Source of the DNA: Prosapia bicincta
Lineage: Eukaryota; Arthropoda; Insecta; Hemiptera; Cercopidae
Direction of reading: 5' to 3'
Assembly (NCBI GenBank): GCA_036971475.1
Contig: JBAIZL010000005.1
Span: 63,542,655-63,606,654, forward strand
Length of the DNA: 64,000 nucleotides
Each line of letters starts with the position of its first letter. The first letter of the stretch is position 1. Of the stretch, positions 1 through 10,522 are shown one piece after another. The notes beneath the pieces were generated by a model that saw only the letters and a program-made list of their open reading frames with translations, was not told the origin of the DNA and made no database searches. The translations under genes were made by a program, and so were the position numbers.

Positions 1-982
1 TTTTTTAATTAATGTATGTTTCTAATTTGACTCTTAACTTGATTTTCTTTTGTTTACCTGCATTCCACTGCAATAATAAATCGGTTTCGTTGTATTCTGT
101 GTATGATCAGCCACAGAGATGTAAACCTATCTAGAGGAGACTGAGCTGATCATAGCGCCGCCAGGAAAGTCACCTCACTGATATATAATACTGTAAGATA
201 AGAACGCACTACAGCCTCTCAGCAGACGCATATAGCGCTGGTCCAATGCTTCGAAATACAAGTTAAACTGGTGCTCTCAGCTATTATGTAGCAAATGTGC
301 AGTTTGCGTCTAAGCGATGAACTCAACTAGTAGAGTAAAACTTCTTCACTGAGAAGTTGCGTTAAGTCAGTAAAGCAAGTTGGGTTTTAACCGGAAAAAA
401 TAATAAATAAATATTTTAAAACGAACCCAAAAGTATAAAATATATTTTCCTAGATATACTTAGAGATGAATTATCTTTATAACCCCATTACAAAAATAAC
501 ACATCACAAGGATCTTTACATATTAATAATCCCATAAGGTTGTCATAAACGTTTGTGAATTTTAACAGATATGAAAATAATCGTAAAGTTCAAAACAAAA
601 ACGAGAGACGCATGCAATAGATGTGCTAAAGATTAGCTATCATTACCATTCAAATTAGAATTATCTTCTTCATGCGGTCCACGTTTTTTTTATTTTGAAC
701 TCTATGAATACTTTCATATTTTTTAAACTTCACAAAGGTTTATTTTAGTTTGTAGGGGACTATGAATATTATGGGGTTATAAAATTAATTAATTTTTATG
801 TCGAAAAGAAATTGTTTTATTTTGGTTCGTTTACAAACCTGTTAATTTTTTTAGTTTACTCTTTGCTTTTTATTCTATGAATTTATTAATTCGTATTTAC
901 TATGTTTCAATTCATATTTATTTTATTTTATAATTTATATGTTGATAAAATCCACAAAACAATTTCTATCAATTATATATTT

Positions 983-1012
983 CAAAACAAAAAACTCTAG
1001 TTTTTTGTTTTG
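983..1012. repeat. perfect 14-bp inverted repeat, 2-bp loop
   Basis: CAAAACAAAAAACT is followed by a 2-base loop and its exact reverse complement. It could form a cruciform or hairpin. No gene is adjacent, so a terminator role is not suggested. Confidence 0.7.
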
Positions 1013-1475
1013 AGCTTTAAATTCAAGGCATCGCCTTGGGCTGTAAATTTTAAGTAGCTCTATGTCATTGTTATCCAATTACGACCTGTGATTGAAATTT
1101 CAAGTCTATTATCATCTTCCTTAACAATAACATCCAAATAACATTACAGCTTTGAAGGATCTATCATAGAATCGCAGTAAACTCTACAACAACACGTGCT
1201 CTGATAGACTATCATGGGAGTTGGGTTTCTGATCTCCTTATGGCTAAAACAAATACGCACTATGATTTAACCATAGTTCACTTCTCGATTTTGTCTCTAT
1301 TTAAAGTAAAACTTCTTGAGGCGTGGCATATAAAAAATAATTCTTATTTGTACAGGATTAAATCGTTTGAGCATGACGTCATCACTTAAGAATTTCTAAA
1401 AGAATGCATAACAATCAGAAGACAAGCAAATTGTCACGAAAATTTAAAAGTCTAACGTGGTGCTAAGATGTTTTA

Positions 1476-1609
1476 GCCTTGACTTAGAGGTTGTTTAGGG
1501 GTTATGTTTATTTAGGCCTAATATCATACGACAGCTGTTTTCGCCTTGACTTAGAGGTTGTTTATAGGTTATGTTTATTTAGGCCTAATATCATACGACA
1601 GGTGTTTTT
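1476..1609. repeat. two-copy 67-bp tandem repeat
   Basis: A unit starting GCCTTGACTTAGAGG occurs at 1476-1542 and again at 1543-1609 with a few substitutions. It is a short local duplication in non-coding DNA. Confidence 0.85.
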
Positions 1610-3261
1610 ATTACTTGTTACTTTCTGTATTATGAGCTAAAATTTAAGTGTAATGAAAATAATATTTTGTAATATGTTAATGTTAAATATAGTATTATTC
1701 TAACTGACATAATATTCTGACTTATTACTGGCTTAAACATCATTTATTAATAAATTCTTTTACTAGGTCAAATTTCAAAATATTTAATAATTTATGAATT
1801 TTATAACAAAAGGATAACATTTAAATTTAAGAATTTCAAGTTAGAATAATAAAAACATATTAGTTTACGCACTGTATTGGATGAATGTTTTGCCTTCAGA
1901 ATACTTCATTAGAATATACGCAATAAAGTTACGAAAAATAAAAGTATTAAAGACTTCTACAAGGTTATGTAACTTTTTTAATGGCTTGCATATTTTATTT
2001 TGACAATCAAATTATCTGAAGTTACATTTGGGTCACTAATTTAACCTCCAAGAGTAGGTTGAAAGTCCCTCTCTGCAAAGTCCATAGTAAAAAGGAGATT
2101 TAGTGCAGGAAAATAGCTTTACGTGGGTGCCATGGTCAGAATTTCACGCTCAATCTTCATTCTGGCCTGCTTTCTGTGACTTATCTAGTCAGGCAAACAT
2201 GTTTGTTTTTCTTTCTGTGCTATACAAACATGGGTCACAGATTTGCAATTTTCATCTGTGTTATATGACAAAGTACATAGTACAGATTACGTAACCGAAA
2301 ACTTGGGTTTGACATACCTCACGAGGTTTCTCGTGTACTATTATTTTTTAAAACATGTTACATATCCAGCATATTCTATACATCAACACCTTCTGCTTCC
2401 GATATGTCTGCACTTATATCAAAATTGTTTGTTAATTCATACCGAACGTACTAATATCGACCCCTCGTGAAAGTTATGTTTGTAAGCAAGTGTTTATACT
2501 GACCGTAACGCCTACTGCGATCTCTCAAGGCCAAGTGCACGGTTACGTGGTCAGCACCGTACAGAATGAGATTCGCCATTCCTGGTTTTCTGCTAATGCC
2601 CAGAAAAGTGCAAAGCACTGGTCTGAATGTACAATGTATAGAATTAAAACTATAAATGTTAGAAAATAACATTCTAACATCTAATAATATTTAGCGTATT
2701 AATTAACTTACACCATTTTTAATTTTTTTAAATAAGAAAAGAGCTAGCGTATAAATGAACTAACTAAAATTTATCTCTCTTTATCATAGGTTTTTACATT
2801 AAATACCTGGCGATGCTTTTCATGTCTTTTTATTCTTTCTGCATGTTCGCAATTAGACATATTGACTATAGTTTTAGATTCTTGAGATACATTTGTGTGG
2901 ATTGTCAAGTTATTGTACAGACGTTCCGGAGTGTTTCAAATAACAGCTAAAACACGAAATAAATTACGTTTATATCAAGTTATGCAATTAGGGGAAAGAC
3001 ATAACTAATGAGAAACAAGAATGTTTTTATTTTTACAAATTTTTGTTCAATTGTGTAAATGTACTTGAATTTTAATATATACTTAGTTTCAATTACCACC
3101 ACAAAATACTAAATTAATTCGTTATTTTATTTCAAACACATTCTCTGTTTTATAAAACACATTCTCAACTTATTTCTTTTCAGTTTGCAACATTAAAGTC
3201 ATGTCTTTAATATGTATAACCAATGTTTAATTTAAAAAAAAATCTAAGCGACAGTTGAAAC

Positions 3262-3326
3262 ACCACACACACACACACACACACACGCGCGCGCGAGCGC
3301 ACGCACGCACGCAAGCACGTGCGCAT
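3262..3326. repeat. CA/CG/CGCA microsatellite
   Basis: A (CA)n run passes into (CG)n and then degenerate CGCA/CGTG repeats. The alternating purine-pyrimidine tract is typical of intergenic animal DNA and could favour Z-DNA. Confidence 0.9.
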
Positions 3327-4019
3327 CATTCTGATTCTCTAAATCATTTCATCTGTTAAAACCTTGACATGTTTTATACCAAAAATACAAAAATCTATGT
3401 ACAAAACCTGAAAGCAAATATATTTTCATTTCCATATTATTCCTGAAGACTTAAAGGTATTTTGTTCTTACGTGGGTCATATGGTGGATGTACTCTCACT
3501 GTGCTTTCTAACACATTCGTCCAGCAATTTTAGTAGATTCTCTTCGTCAAGATGCCGCCCTAGAACAGAGGTCAAAAGTGAACAATAAGAATTACAACAG
3601 GGCTAACAACACTAACAGCCCACAAGCAATTTAAATATTAAATATGAATGAACAAATATTGCGAATTTGTTTGGTATAGAAATAATTTGGGCAAAAGTTA
3701 AAAATTATAAAACTAAATTCTATTGTTAAAGCAAGTGTTTTAGTTTGATTGCAAATTGTGATTTTTTTCAAAATTCTCGCTTCATGACAGTTTAACTTTA
3801 AAAGGTGTTAATTTGTCGACTACACTGTACTTAATACAGTCCTCCAGGGGTTCACCGATCTGGCTGAATCCAAAACGTCCCGCCGTTTCGACGTTTACCA
3901 TGTAGTCTTTAGGTAGCTAAATCAACGTACTGTGGAACTTGACAACGTCGCAGTCTTTTACTAAACATTTTTGAGCTGACTTTAGTAGTAACAGTCGACA
4001 CTTTGGCAAAAAAGTGGTG

Positions 4020-4757
4020 GGGGAGTTGGCCTTGACGCTGTAACCTAAGTCAGCTAACATAACCAACCCCTAAGTGTAGGGTGGTTCTCAGGTACGTTTG
4101 GGAGCTTCCCGGGGGGGGGGGGGGGTTGCTCCGGGGTGGATTCGGGGTTGGAGGTAGGTTTTGGAAAAATTTTGGAAAAATGTGTGTTGCGTGTTAGGGT
4201 GAGTTTACATTGTATTTTGGCTAGAGTTGGGGGTGGGTTCACCAGGGGTAGTTTTAAATAATATATGAAATTGCCAAAAATCGATCGGTTAGATCAAATG
4301 ACTAAACAACTGTATGGGGTATCGTTAGAGTATGTATTGGATAGATGCGGGGGTGGGTTCACCACGGGGTAGTGTTCAGATTGCCAAAAATTATCGGTCC
4401 CTGGAGTCGTGTTCGAGGTAAAGTCACCTAGGAGGCAGGCTTTAGGTAAAGCTACCTTGGAGCATGGCCTCAGGTAAAGACATCCCGAAGCCAGCCCTTA
4501 AGTAAAGCCACCATGGAGAAATGCCTTACGTAAATTCACACTAGAGTCAGGCTTTAAGTGGGGTTGTTTTAATATATGATATTGCCAAAAAATGATCGGT
4601 TAGATCAAATGACCAACGTTCCCACTAAACACTAAGTTTAACCGACCAACAAATACGTTAAATTCAAATAGTCAACAGTCAACAATCGACCTATCACATT
4701 GCAGGGGCTCGATAGGCTTACAGCTGCCGAACACCTCGCACGCGGTCGCAGTAAAGC
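4020..4757 (+). repeat. diverged piece of Polinton terminal repeat
   Basis: This segment is a diverged, internally deleted copy of the terminal repeat of the element at 44230-56701. Shared landmarks, in the same order, are: a CTAACCTAAG-like stretch; a G-rich block with GGGGTGGATT; TTTTGGAAAAA; the unit GAAATTGCC(A/G)AAAATCGATCGGTT, seen twice; AGGTAAAG-type motifs; and CACATTGCAGGGGC near 4700 (compare 46091). The outermost ~0.5 kb, including the AG terminus, is not visible, so the left tip is lost or too diverged. It lies directly beside the integrase, the usual position of a Polinton terminal repeat. It contains a 15-base poly-G run at 4111-4125. Confidence 0.75.
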
Positions 4758-4886
4758 GTGGATACCCCAAGGTCTGAACGGTTTCATCATCCGCTGATAC
4801 TGAAGGACGCCTCTCATCTATGCATAACCTATCAAGATATCTACCATAAATATCCCTGTATATGTGTAAACACTGACATATACGTG

Positions 4887-5810
4887 ATGGACATCAGACG
4901 ATCCATTGCGGCAGAGTTGCATAAGCCAGCAAGACGAAATTTCAAAACACGCAGAGTGCATTTAAGAGGTATAGACGATTTATATCAAGCCGACTTGGTG
5001 GAAATGATTCCACACGCCAAGGACAACAACGGCTACAAGTACATACTGACCATGATAAACTGTTTGACTAAATTCGCATTTGCGCTCCCGTTAAAATCAA
5101 AATCAGGGTCTGAAGTGGCTGCCGCTTTGGAACCTATTTTAAAAATACACCCTGTGAAAAACTTTCAAACCTATCAAGGTAAAGAGTGGTTTATCACTCA
5201 TGTAGGTAAATTGATGAAAAAATACAAAATCAATCACTACACCAATTCCGATAAGAAGGCCTTGATAGTGGAACGCCTGAATTGTACATTAAAGGGGCGA
5301 ATGTGGCGTTAATTTACTGCGCTAGGGACATATCATTGGTTGAATCTATTGACAAAAATTGTCAACGCCTATAATAATACAATTCACCGTACTATCGGCA
5401 TGAAACCGAGTCACGTGACTAGAAAACACGAGCAGATGTTGTTGGATAAGACACGAGGAGGAGGAGCCGAGAGTAAGCCTAAAGCGCCTAAATTTCACGT
5501 AGACGATAAAGTACGAATCTCGAAATACAAGAAGACCTTTACTAAGGGCTACTTGCCTAGTTGGACAAATGAGTTGTTTTCTATTTACGCCGTCTTACCG
5601 ACAGATCCTGTCACGTACATCTTACAAGACGGCAAAGGTGAGATATTAAAAGGCAAATTTTACACCGAAGAACTGAGTAAATCAAAAGTAGGCTCGATTT
5701 ACCTCGTGGAAAAAGTACTGCGCACAAAAGGTAATAGAGTCTTTGTGAAATGGCTGGGTTTCGATAGAAACCACAACTCGTAGGTAGATAAAGATAAGCT
5801 TAGACTGTGA
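4887..5810 (+). pseudogene. Polinton retroviral-type integrase (rve core plus chromodomain), decayed
   Basis: Polinton integrases insert the linear element DNA and make the target duplication. The rve core begins near residue 30 after the ATG at 4887. The first catalytic Asp is in QADLVEM (residue 36). The position expected for the second Asp reads Tyr (QTYQGKE, codon 5172-5174), a one-base change from GAT. The catalytic Glu is in IVERLN. A TAA at 5310-5312 interrupts the frame just after the conserved GRMWR; the same frame then continues through the C-terminal DNA-binding part. A chromodomain-like end (VEKVL...VFVKWLGF) is cut by a TAG at 5781-5783 where Trp is expected. The natural end is the TGA at 5808. 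The upstream frame to 4758 lacks an ATG and overlaps terminal-repeat sequence, so 4887 is the best visible start. A lost catalytic residue plus two stops make it inactive. Confidence 0.9.
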
Positions 5811-5968
5811 CCGCATAAGGCCAACCTCGTCCCAGGGGCATAAGACCATATGACGTCATTGGAAAAGTCATATGCGGCGCAATTGCTTGTACCAGAATAT
5901 ATGTTTCAAAAAATAAATAACTATTATGATCGTCGCCCAATTGACTCATTCTAGTTACGTCTTTCGAG

Positions 5969-6655
5969 ATGCGTGTAGTGATTGCTCCATATACGATGCA
6001 GCTACATAACTTAGACGCATATGAGGTGAAAAGGAGAAACGAAGTCGACACAGTCCCCTATTGCCCAACATTATTAGCGCAATCGTGTGTGGTCCATCAA
6101 ATTGTGGCAAAACAAATGTAATATTCAATCTTTTGTTCGAAGCAAACGGGCTGAAGTTCGCCAACATTTATATTTTCTCAAAATCACTTCACCAGCCTAA
6201 TATAACTTCCTGTCCAAGGAGATGGAAGAATCGGGTATCGGTTTTTTCCGTACAGCTACAACGAAAACATCATCAATCCACGTGAAGCGGAACCGAATTC
6301 CATTATGATTTTCGACGATATACAGTGTGAAAAAAATGATAATATATGTAACTACTTCAGTATGGGTAGGCATAGTTCAATTAACTCTTTTTATCTAGGC
6401 CAAAAGTACAGTAGGATCCCCAAACATCTAATACGAGACAATACCAATCTGATTGTTGTATTTAAACAGGACGATATGAATTTAAAACACATTCATTCGG
6501 GTCACGTTGGCACGGACGTGTCGTTTAACACTTTCAAAAAGCTCTGTGCAACAGCTTGGAAAGAGAAATTCGGTTTTATAGTAATAGATAAAGACAGCGA
6601 TATAGATCAGGGTCGATACAGAATCGGTTTTGATTCCTTCGTAAAAGTTTTATAA
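5969..6655 (+). pseudogene. Polinton packaging ATPase (FtsK/HerA-type), frameshifted
   Basis: This ATPase powers genome packaging into capsids in Polintons and related viruses. Walker A is clear (GPSNCGKT, 6091-6114). It is followed by SKSLHQP, a Walker B-like IMIFDD near 6300, and the family-typical FSMGRHSSINSFYLGQ and IPKHLIRDNTNL. The reading frame changes at least three times: near 6030 (an N-terminal stretch from the ATGs at 5969/5996 is in another frame), near 6200, and at the T6 run 6242-6247. No ATG opens the Walker A frame. Total length of about 230 codons fits the family. Some shifts lie in homopolymers, so assembly error is possible for those. It follows the integrase by about 160 bp. 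Confidence 0.88.
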
Positions 6656-6673
6656 TGCGTATATACACGTATA

Positions 6674-6868
6674 ATGATATATCGCCATATGCTAATGGCG
6701 ACACTACCAAAACACCAAAATCAAATTTATGTTGTTTCTATTATCCCGATAAGAAGAGGTTTTGTGGAAACTAATGTAGCCGCACGAATAGGCACGGGCA
6801 TGTATTTAAAAGTCGCTGCTGGAGACATAAGCGGTTCGGGTCATACAGCAAGAGTTTACCGCCTATAA
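6674..6868 (+). CDS. small Gly-rich Polinton protein, function unknown
   Basis: An intact 64-codon ORF starts at ATG 6674, 18 bp after the ATPase stop. Its C-terminal half (GTGMYLKVAAG...GSGH) has the Gly-rich, GxGxYLK-like look of small proteins that sit next to the ATPase in animal Polintons. These have been compared with membrane-active adenovirus-type minor capsid proteins; that comparison is inference here. The N-terminal part shows nothing recognisable and may be out of frame. The next gene starts 8 bp downstream. Confidence 0.45.
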   Translation: MIYRHMLMATLPKHQNQIYVVSIIPIRRGFVETNVAARIGTGMYLKVAAGDISGSGHTARVYRL

Positions 6869-6876
6869 TTCTGATA

Positions 6877-7802
6877 ATGATCACATCCGCAAATAGAATC
6901 TATAATCGGGACATTTGGATTAGGTTCATGCACGAATGCGATATAGGCGGCGTACCGTTTGAATTGATAATATACAATGAACACATGCTGAAAGGAACTG
7001 TTAGACATCCGCAAAACTTGGTATCCAGATTTCGACGGTTTCCTGATTTTTTCAATCGGACTTTGGCTCTCAGTCACGGAGGCATAGAGTACACGCAAGT
7101 ATATCTCGACATGTTACAGTACAGCTGTTCATTGCCGTATGCGTCCCGTTGTGTAGTAATCACGGAAAGGACAATTCCCATAGTTGGCCCTATAAAGGCG
7201 TACAAGCTTATCAGCAGTGTAAAGTATTGTGTAGACATTAGCTACAATGTGAAATATGGTCCTAGACCTTCGTCGCTACCCTTACGCGGTAGTGGTAAAT
7301 TTTACGAGGCTGTAAATAATAAGGCTCAAGGTGTGTTTACAACCGAATTTCTAAAGGTAGCCCTAATCAGTGTCATCACTTCGGGTTGTCTTTTGACGGA
7401 TCAAAATATACGGTTGACGATCGTAGGCAACTGCAAATGTGGTGCACATACACGGGGGCAAATACTGATGAGTTTCTACTTTTGAATAGTTATCTCTTCG
7501 AAAACTCTATACCTAAGCTAAAACGGTACATGCAAGATATGCCCAGAGATGATAATCTAAAAGTAGCCGAAATACCTCAATGGCGTGAAAATATAAAACG
7601 TACCTTTGTCTTTAGGAGCGCCGAGAAGGTGGAAAGTATACCATATTTTGACATCAACATATACAGATACTGCCGAGGTTTATATTGGGTCAATTCGAAA
7701 TTGATGAAAGTGTCCGCATTACAGGTTGTGCAATATCTATTGCGTGAAAAGCGTTACGCCATGTTTTTTTCGATCTTTGGAACTGTCTTAAAAGCTATAT
7801 GA
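6877..7802 (+). pseudogene. unrecognised Polinton structural-cluster protein (~310 aa), frameshifted
   Basis: Two overlapping open frames (6877-7485 and 7386-7802) read as one protein with a shift near 7360-7375. The first frame stops making sense after a segment rich in aromatics and Cys (KAYKLISSVKYCVD). The second picks up with a Trp/Tyr-rich C-terminal part containing EIPQWREN and DINIYRYC. There is no signal peptide, no membrane segment and no catalytic motif that I recognise. It lies among ATPase, DUF8207-like and fibre-like genes, so a virion role (penton, minor capsid or scaffold) is plausible but unproved. A start at ATG 6877 fits the tight spacing. Confidence 0.6.
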
Positions 7803-7829
7803 TAGTCGAATTACGGGTAATTTCACAAT

Positions 7830-8860
7830 ATGACACCAAAGGAGGAGCAAGTTATCTCTGAGATCGCCCGGTTGAGAGAGAACATCAAGAGAAAGTATCT
7901 TCAGATAAAGTTCGGCGATGCAGACCCTGAACGAGTTTTGACTAAACAATATAGTCCCATCATTAAGGAAATTTCGAAAAATTCGTCGTCTACAGCCGAA
8001 AATGGAAATTAAAAAAGAAGAAGAAGAAGAAGAGATGGATGTAGACAAGAAGGAGGAAGAGGAGGAGGATGATGCCTCACAACCCCCTGTTCCGAAATTC
8101 ACCGACACCGAAGTAATAGTCGAGTCTGAACCTTCAGTAACACCGATGCGTCAAAGTAATGTTAAATCAACAGACGAGTCTGGACCCTCAGTAACACCGA
8201 TGCGTCAAAATAGTACTGTTAAAGAGCTACTATCAACACCGTCGGGCCAAGAAGATAGTGTTCGTTATGTCCATACAATGTTCAAACATCGTCTACCGCG
8301 GACCTATGTGCTGAGAATGATTAAAGACCATAAGAATACAATTGATAACACATACGGTCCTCGAATAACAGGAGACGGTACTGTTATGATAGGCGATAAG
8401 TATATAAGGTTTGACGACGAAAACGGGGACATCATCATCGACGGAGACACTTACAAGGGAACCGAAGGGCTTTACAAATTGATATTTATGCGCAAACCCG
8501 ATGAAAACCTACACACAAAGGCCGATCTGAACACTTTAAACAAATCTGTGAACAAACCAATGCTCATAGGAAAGGTTATAATCATCTCTTAGCCATAAAC
8601 CGTGTTAGTAAATCTGCCAAGTACAAGTCAGTTACATCGAGATTATTTCCGCCGACCGGTTTACGTAGCGGCAAAGGTTATGCCTATTGGGACAACCCTA
8701 ACGAACTCTGTGTTATCTAACTCTACGACTTCTTTTGTCATCTCAAGAGGTAGGTCATGCGGGTCATGAGAATGAAATTGCCTCCATTATAGAAAAGCTG
8801 AAGGAAGCGGGTTTTATAAAAGACAGTGGAAATAGAAAAATTAGGACATTAATAAGATGA
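7830..8860 (+). pseudogene. DUF8207-like Polinton protein, multiply frameshifted
   Basis: The protein resembles the uncharacterised DUF8207 family common in arthropod and cnidarian Polintons. It has an N-terminal helical stretch (residues 1-55) and an acidic Glu/Lys-rich linker, then two copies of an ESGPSVTPMRQ-type repeat. Next comes the core, with YGPRITGDGTVMIGDK followed by an acidic GD-rich segment, and a C-terminal part with YWDNPNEL and HENEIASIIEKLKEAGFI. The frame changes near 8000 (A-rich run), near 8585 and near 8720, so the open frames 7830-8012 and 8002-8592 are pieces of one gene. The last frame ends at TGA 8858-8860 and overlaps the next start as ATGA. That overlap is typical of compact viral gene blocks and supports both boundaries. 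The function is unknown. Confidence 0.75.
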
Positions 8861-9795
8861 GCGTCGATAAGTTTGGACGTTTTTCGGACCAGGTTAACGC
8901 TCCCCACCGCCATCATCAACAGCACGGTATAGGTCTGACTCCCGATGGTAATCATTATGACGCGATAGGCAAGTTATTGCGCAATGTTGGTGATCCTATT
9001 GAGGACAGCGATGCCGTCAATGCGGGTACGATAGCTAAAAAATGTTTGGGTTTCGACGAGGATAGGAAAAAATACTACGCTAAAGGCTATTTTGCAGGCG
9101 GTCTAGGCCAACCCCTTGAGGACGGCGATGCAGTGCCCAAAACGTATCTCGAACAAAACTGTTTGACTCGAATAAAGAACAGATATCATACAAAAGGCTT
9201 GCCTTTGGGAGGTCTCGAAGAGCCAAAAGAAAAAGATGATGCCGTAACGAGAGCCTACTTGGAATCGTTGGTTTCTATTAAACTAGCCGATTGTTTTTCC
9301 TTTGGCGACCAAAGGGTGTGCGGTGTATCGGCGCCTATGAAAGACTCTGACGCTATTAACATGAAGTACGTCAGAGATAATTTCTTATCGAAAAACGCAG
9401 AGGGTAAATTTGACGCTCAAGGAGTGGCCATATGTAATGTTAAAACGCCTTTGTATAAAAATGACGCTGCTACAAAATTATACGTGGACGATAGGGTACC
9501 GCGAAAAGACAAAACTCTTTGCAGTTTTCAAAATAAGCGGCTCGCTCAGGTCGAAGAACAAGATGCGGTCACACTGGGTTTTCTAATAAAAAATACGCTG
9601 TTTCTCACCCTACTGCCGACCGGTGAAATGTATAACGCAAACGGAAAATGTATAACTAATGTTCGCGACGGTTTCACCGATGTTGACGCTGTTAACGTTC
9701 GTCAGCTTCATGAAGTTAAATCTTGGATAAGGAAATACACTCTGCATTCCGACGAGACCGGCGACTACTACTGGTTAAGCGCTTATCGGGGATAG
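8857..9795 (+). CDS. fibre-like repeat protein (DAV/DAI repeats)
   Basis: A 312-codon ORF starts at ATG 8857 inside the ATGA overlap with the upstream gene. It is built of about seven repeats of roughly 35-45 residues. Each has a short Gly-containing strand (such as YFAGGLGQPLEDGDAV) ending in (D/E)xxDA(V/A/I)xxxY(L/V)-like motifs: DSDAVN, DGDAVP, KDDAVT, DSDAIN, NDAATK, EQDAVT, DVDAVN. Repeats of this style occur in phage tail fibres and other trimeric attachment proteins, so a virion spike or fibre is a reasonable inference. An eighth repeat (DNDAVSQRQL) lies just downstream in another frame and ends at TAA 9897-9899, so the gene has a frameshift near 9795 and was originally longer. There is no signal peptide. 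Confidence 0.65.
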   Translation: MSVDKFGRFSDQVNAPHRHHQQHGIGLTPDGNHYDAIGKLLRNVGDPIEDSDAVNAGTIAKKCLGFDEDRKKYYAKGYFAGGLGQPLEDGDAVPKTYLEQNCLTRIKNRYHTKGLPLGGLEEPKEKDDAVTRAYLESLVSIKLADCFSFGDQRVCGVSAPMKDSDAINMKYVRDNFLSKNAEGKFDAQGVAICNVKTPLYKNDAATKLYVDDRVPRKDKTLCSFQNKRLAQVEEQDAVTLGFLIKNTLFLTLLPTGEMYNANGKCITNVRDGFTDVDAVNVRQLHEVKSWIRKYTLHSDETGDYYWLSAYRG

Positions 9796-9974
9796 CCGAT
9801 GGTATAGCCGATAACGATGCTGTTTCGCAAAGGCAATTGAATACGGCTATTCAGAGCCTAAGAGACACGCTAATGCGAGAGATGTCGAAGCCTATCTAAA
9901 AATAGATCGACAAGGTCATATCAATAGGCGATAATAAATACGGGAACACCTTAAAAATAATATCAGTCGTTGAA

Positions 9975-10520
9975 GTGTTCGAGCTGACGTTACTGTTCGC
10001 CTTGTGGAGCTCATCGCTCGAAACGTCTTCGCCTACCACGACGCCTACGGTATTTTGCGGATATACTGAAACTAACGGTAGTAGTAGTAGTATTGTTCAG
10101 GCTAAGACCAACCGTAGATGGGGTATTAACGGACTAACTTGGTATATGTATGGTAATAAAAAATATCTCAATATCGCTTCGCACGCATTCAGTCTCTGGG
10201 GTAGATATATCCCTTTGACTTTTACTCTCGACTCGACAAGACCAAATATCGCTATATTATTCGGGGACGCTGAACATATAAAACTGTCGGAAGGAACAAT
10301 ATGCGGTACTAGATTTGACGGTAGAGGAAGAGTCGTTTCCCACGCTTTTGCCCCTCATGTGCTTCAATCGCAAGTAGAGATACACTTCGATAACGAAGAA
10401 GAGTGGGATTTTACAATGTCTACATCCGATAATGGCCGTAACTCGTTTTACGCTGTTCTGGTTCACGAAATAGGGCACGCTCTAGGACTGTCTCATATTT
10501 CATTGGATACTTCCATGCAT
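9975..10520 (+). pseudogene. matrixin-type zinc metalloprotease, truncated by satellite
   Basis: The sequence matches a matrix metalloprotease catalytic domain. A start-like RRWGINGLTWYMY is followed by AFSLWGRYIPLTF, a calcium/structural-zinc region, and the zinc site HEIGHALGLSH (about codons 160-170). The Met-turn that should follow (S-x-M) falls exactly where the satellite begins, at ATGCAT 10515-10520, so the domain is cut at its active site. The frame then reads into satellite to a chance stop at 10614-10616. No ATG opens the frame; the 9975 codon is GTG, and the hydrophobic stretch just after it may be a remnant signal peptide. No cysteine-switch prodomain (PRCGxPD) is seen. Matrixins are known in baculoviruses and iridoviruses, but are unusual Polinton cargo. 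Confidence 0.8.
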
Positions 10521-10522
10521 AC

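Larger units (their letters stand above)
1..4019. other. AT-rich flanking DNA without a recognisable gene
   Basis: This 4-kb stretch is AT-rich and stop-rich on both strands. The few open frames of 60-75 codons lack recognisable motifs, mostly overlap on opposite strands and have no supporting splice or promoter context. It holds only small repeats (listed separately). It is probably ordinary intergenic DNA of the host into which the Polinton beginning near 4020 inserted. A distant exon cannot be excluded because short exons are not detectable by eye. Confidence 0.6.
4020..10520 (+). mobile_element. decayed Maverick/Polinton, truncated at both ends
   Basis: The gene set (integrase, packaging ATPase, DUF8207-like, fibre-like) and the adjacent terminal-repeat remnant identify a Polinton-type virus-like element. 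All genes are on the plus strand and tightly packed. Recognisable polymerase B, protease and major capsid genes are absent; they would lie in the missing part beyond the satellite junction. Nearly every gene carries a stop or frameshift, so the copy is dead unless some shifts are sequencing errors. Confidence 0.85.

Noticed and set aside
104..175. TGATCAGC / GCTGATCA inverted pair as a regulatory hairpin
   Set aside because: Eight-base complementarity at this distance is expected by chance and there is no gene nearby.
2103..2672. Small ORFs in the AT-rich flank
   Set aside because: They overlap one another on opposite strands and show no recognisable domain or splice context.
4758..4886. Longer integrase start at 4758
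   Set aside because: The first codon is GTG, and the stretch overlaps terminal-repeat sequence (GCATAACCTATCAAG is shared with 46365), so it is unlikely to be coding.
6674..6868. Naming the small Gly-rich ORF as a protein VI homologue
   Set aside because: Only a loose composition and position match; not enough for a name.
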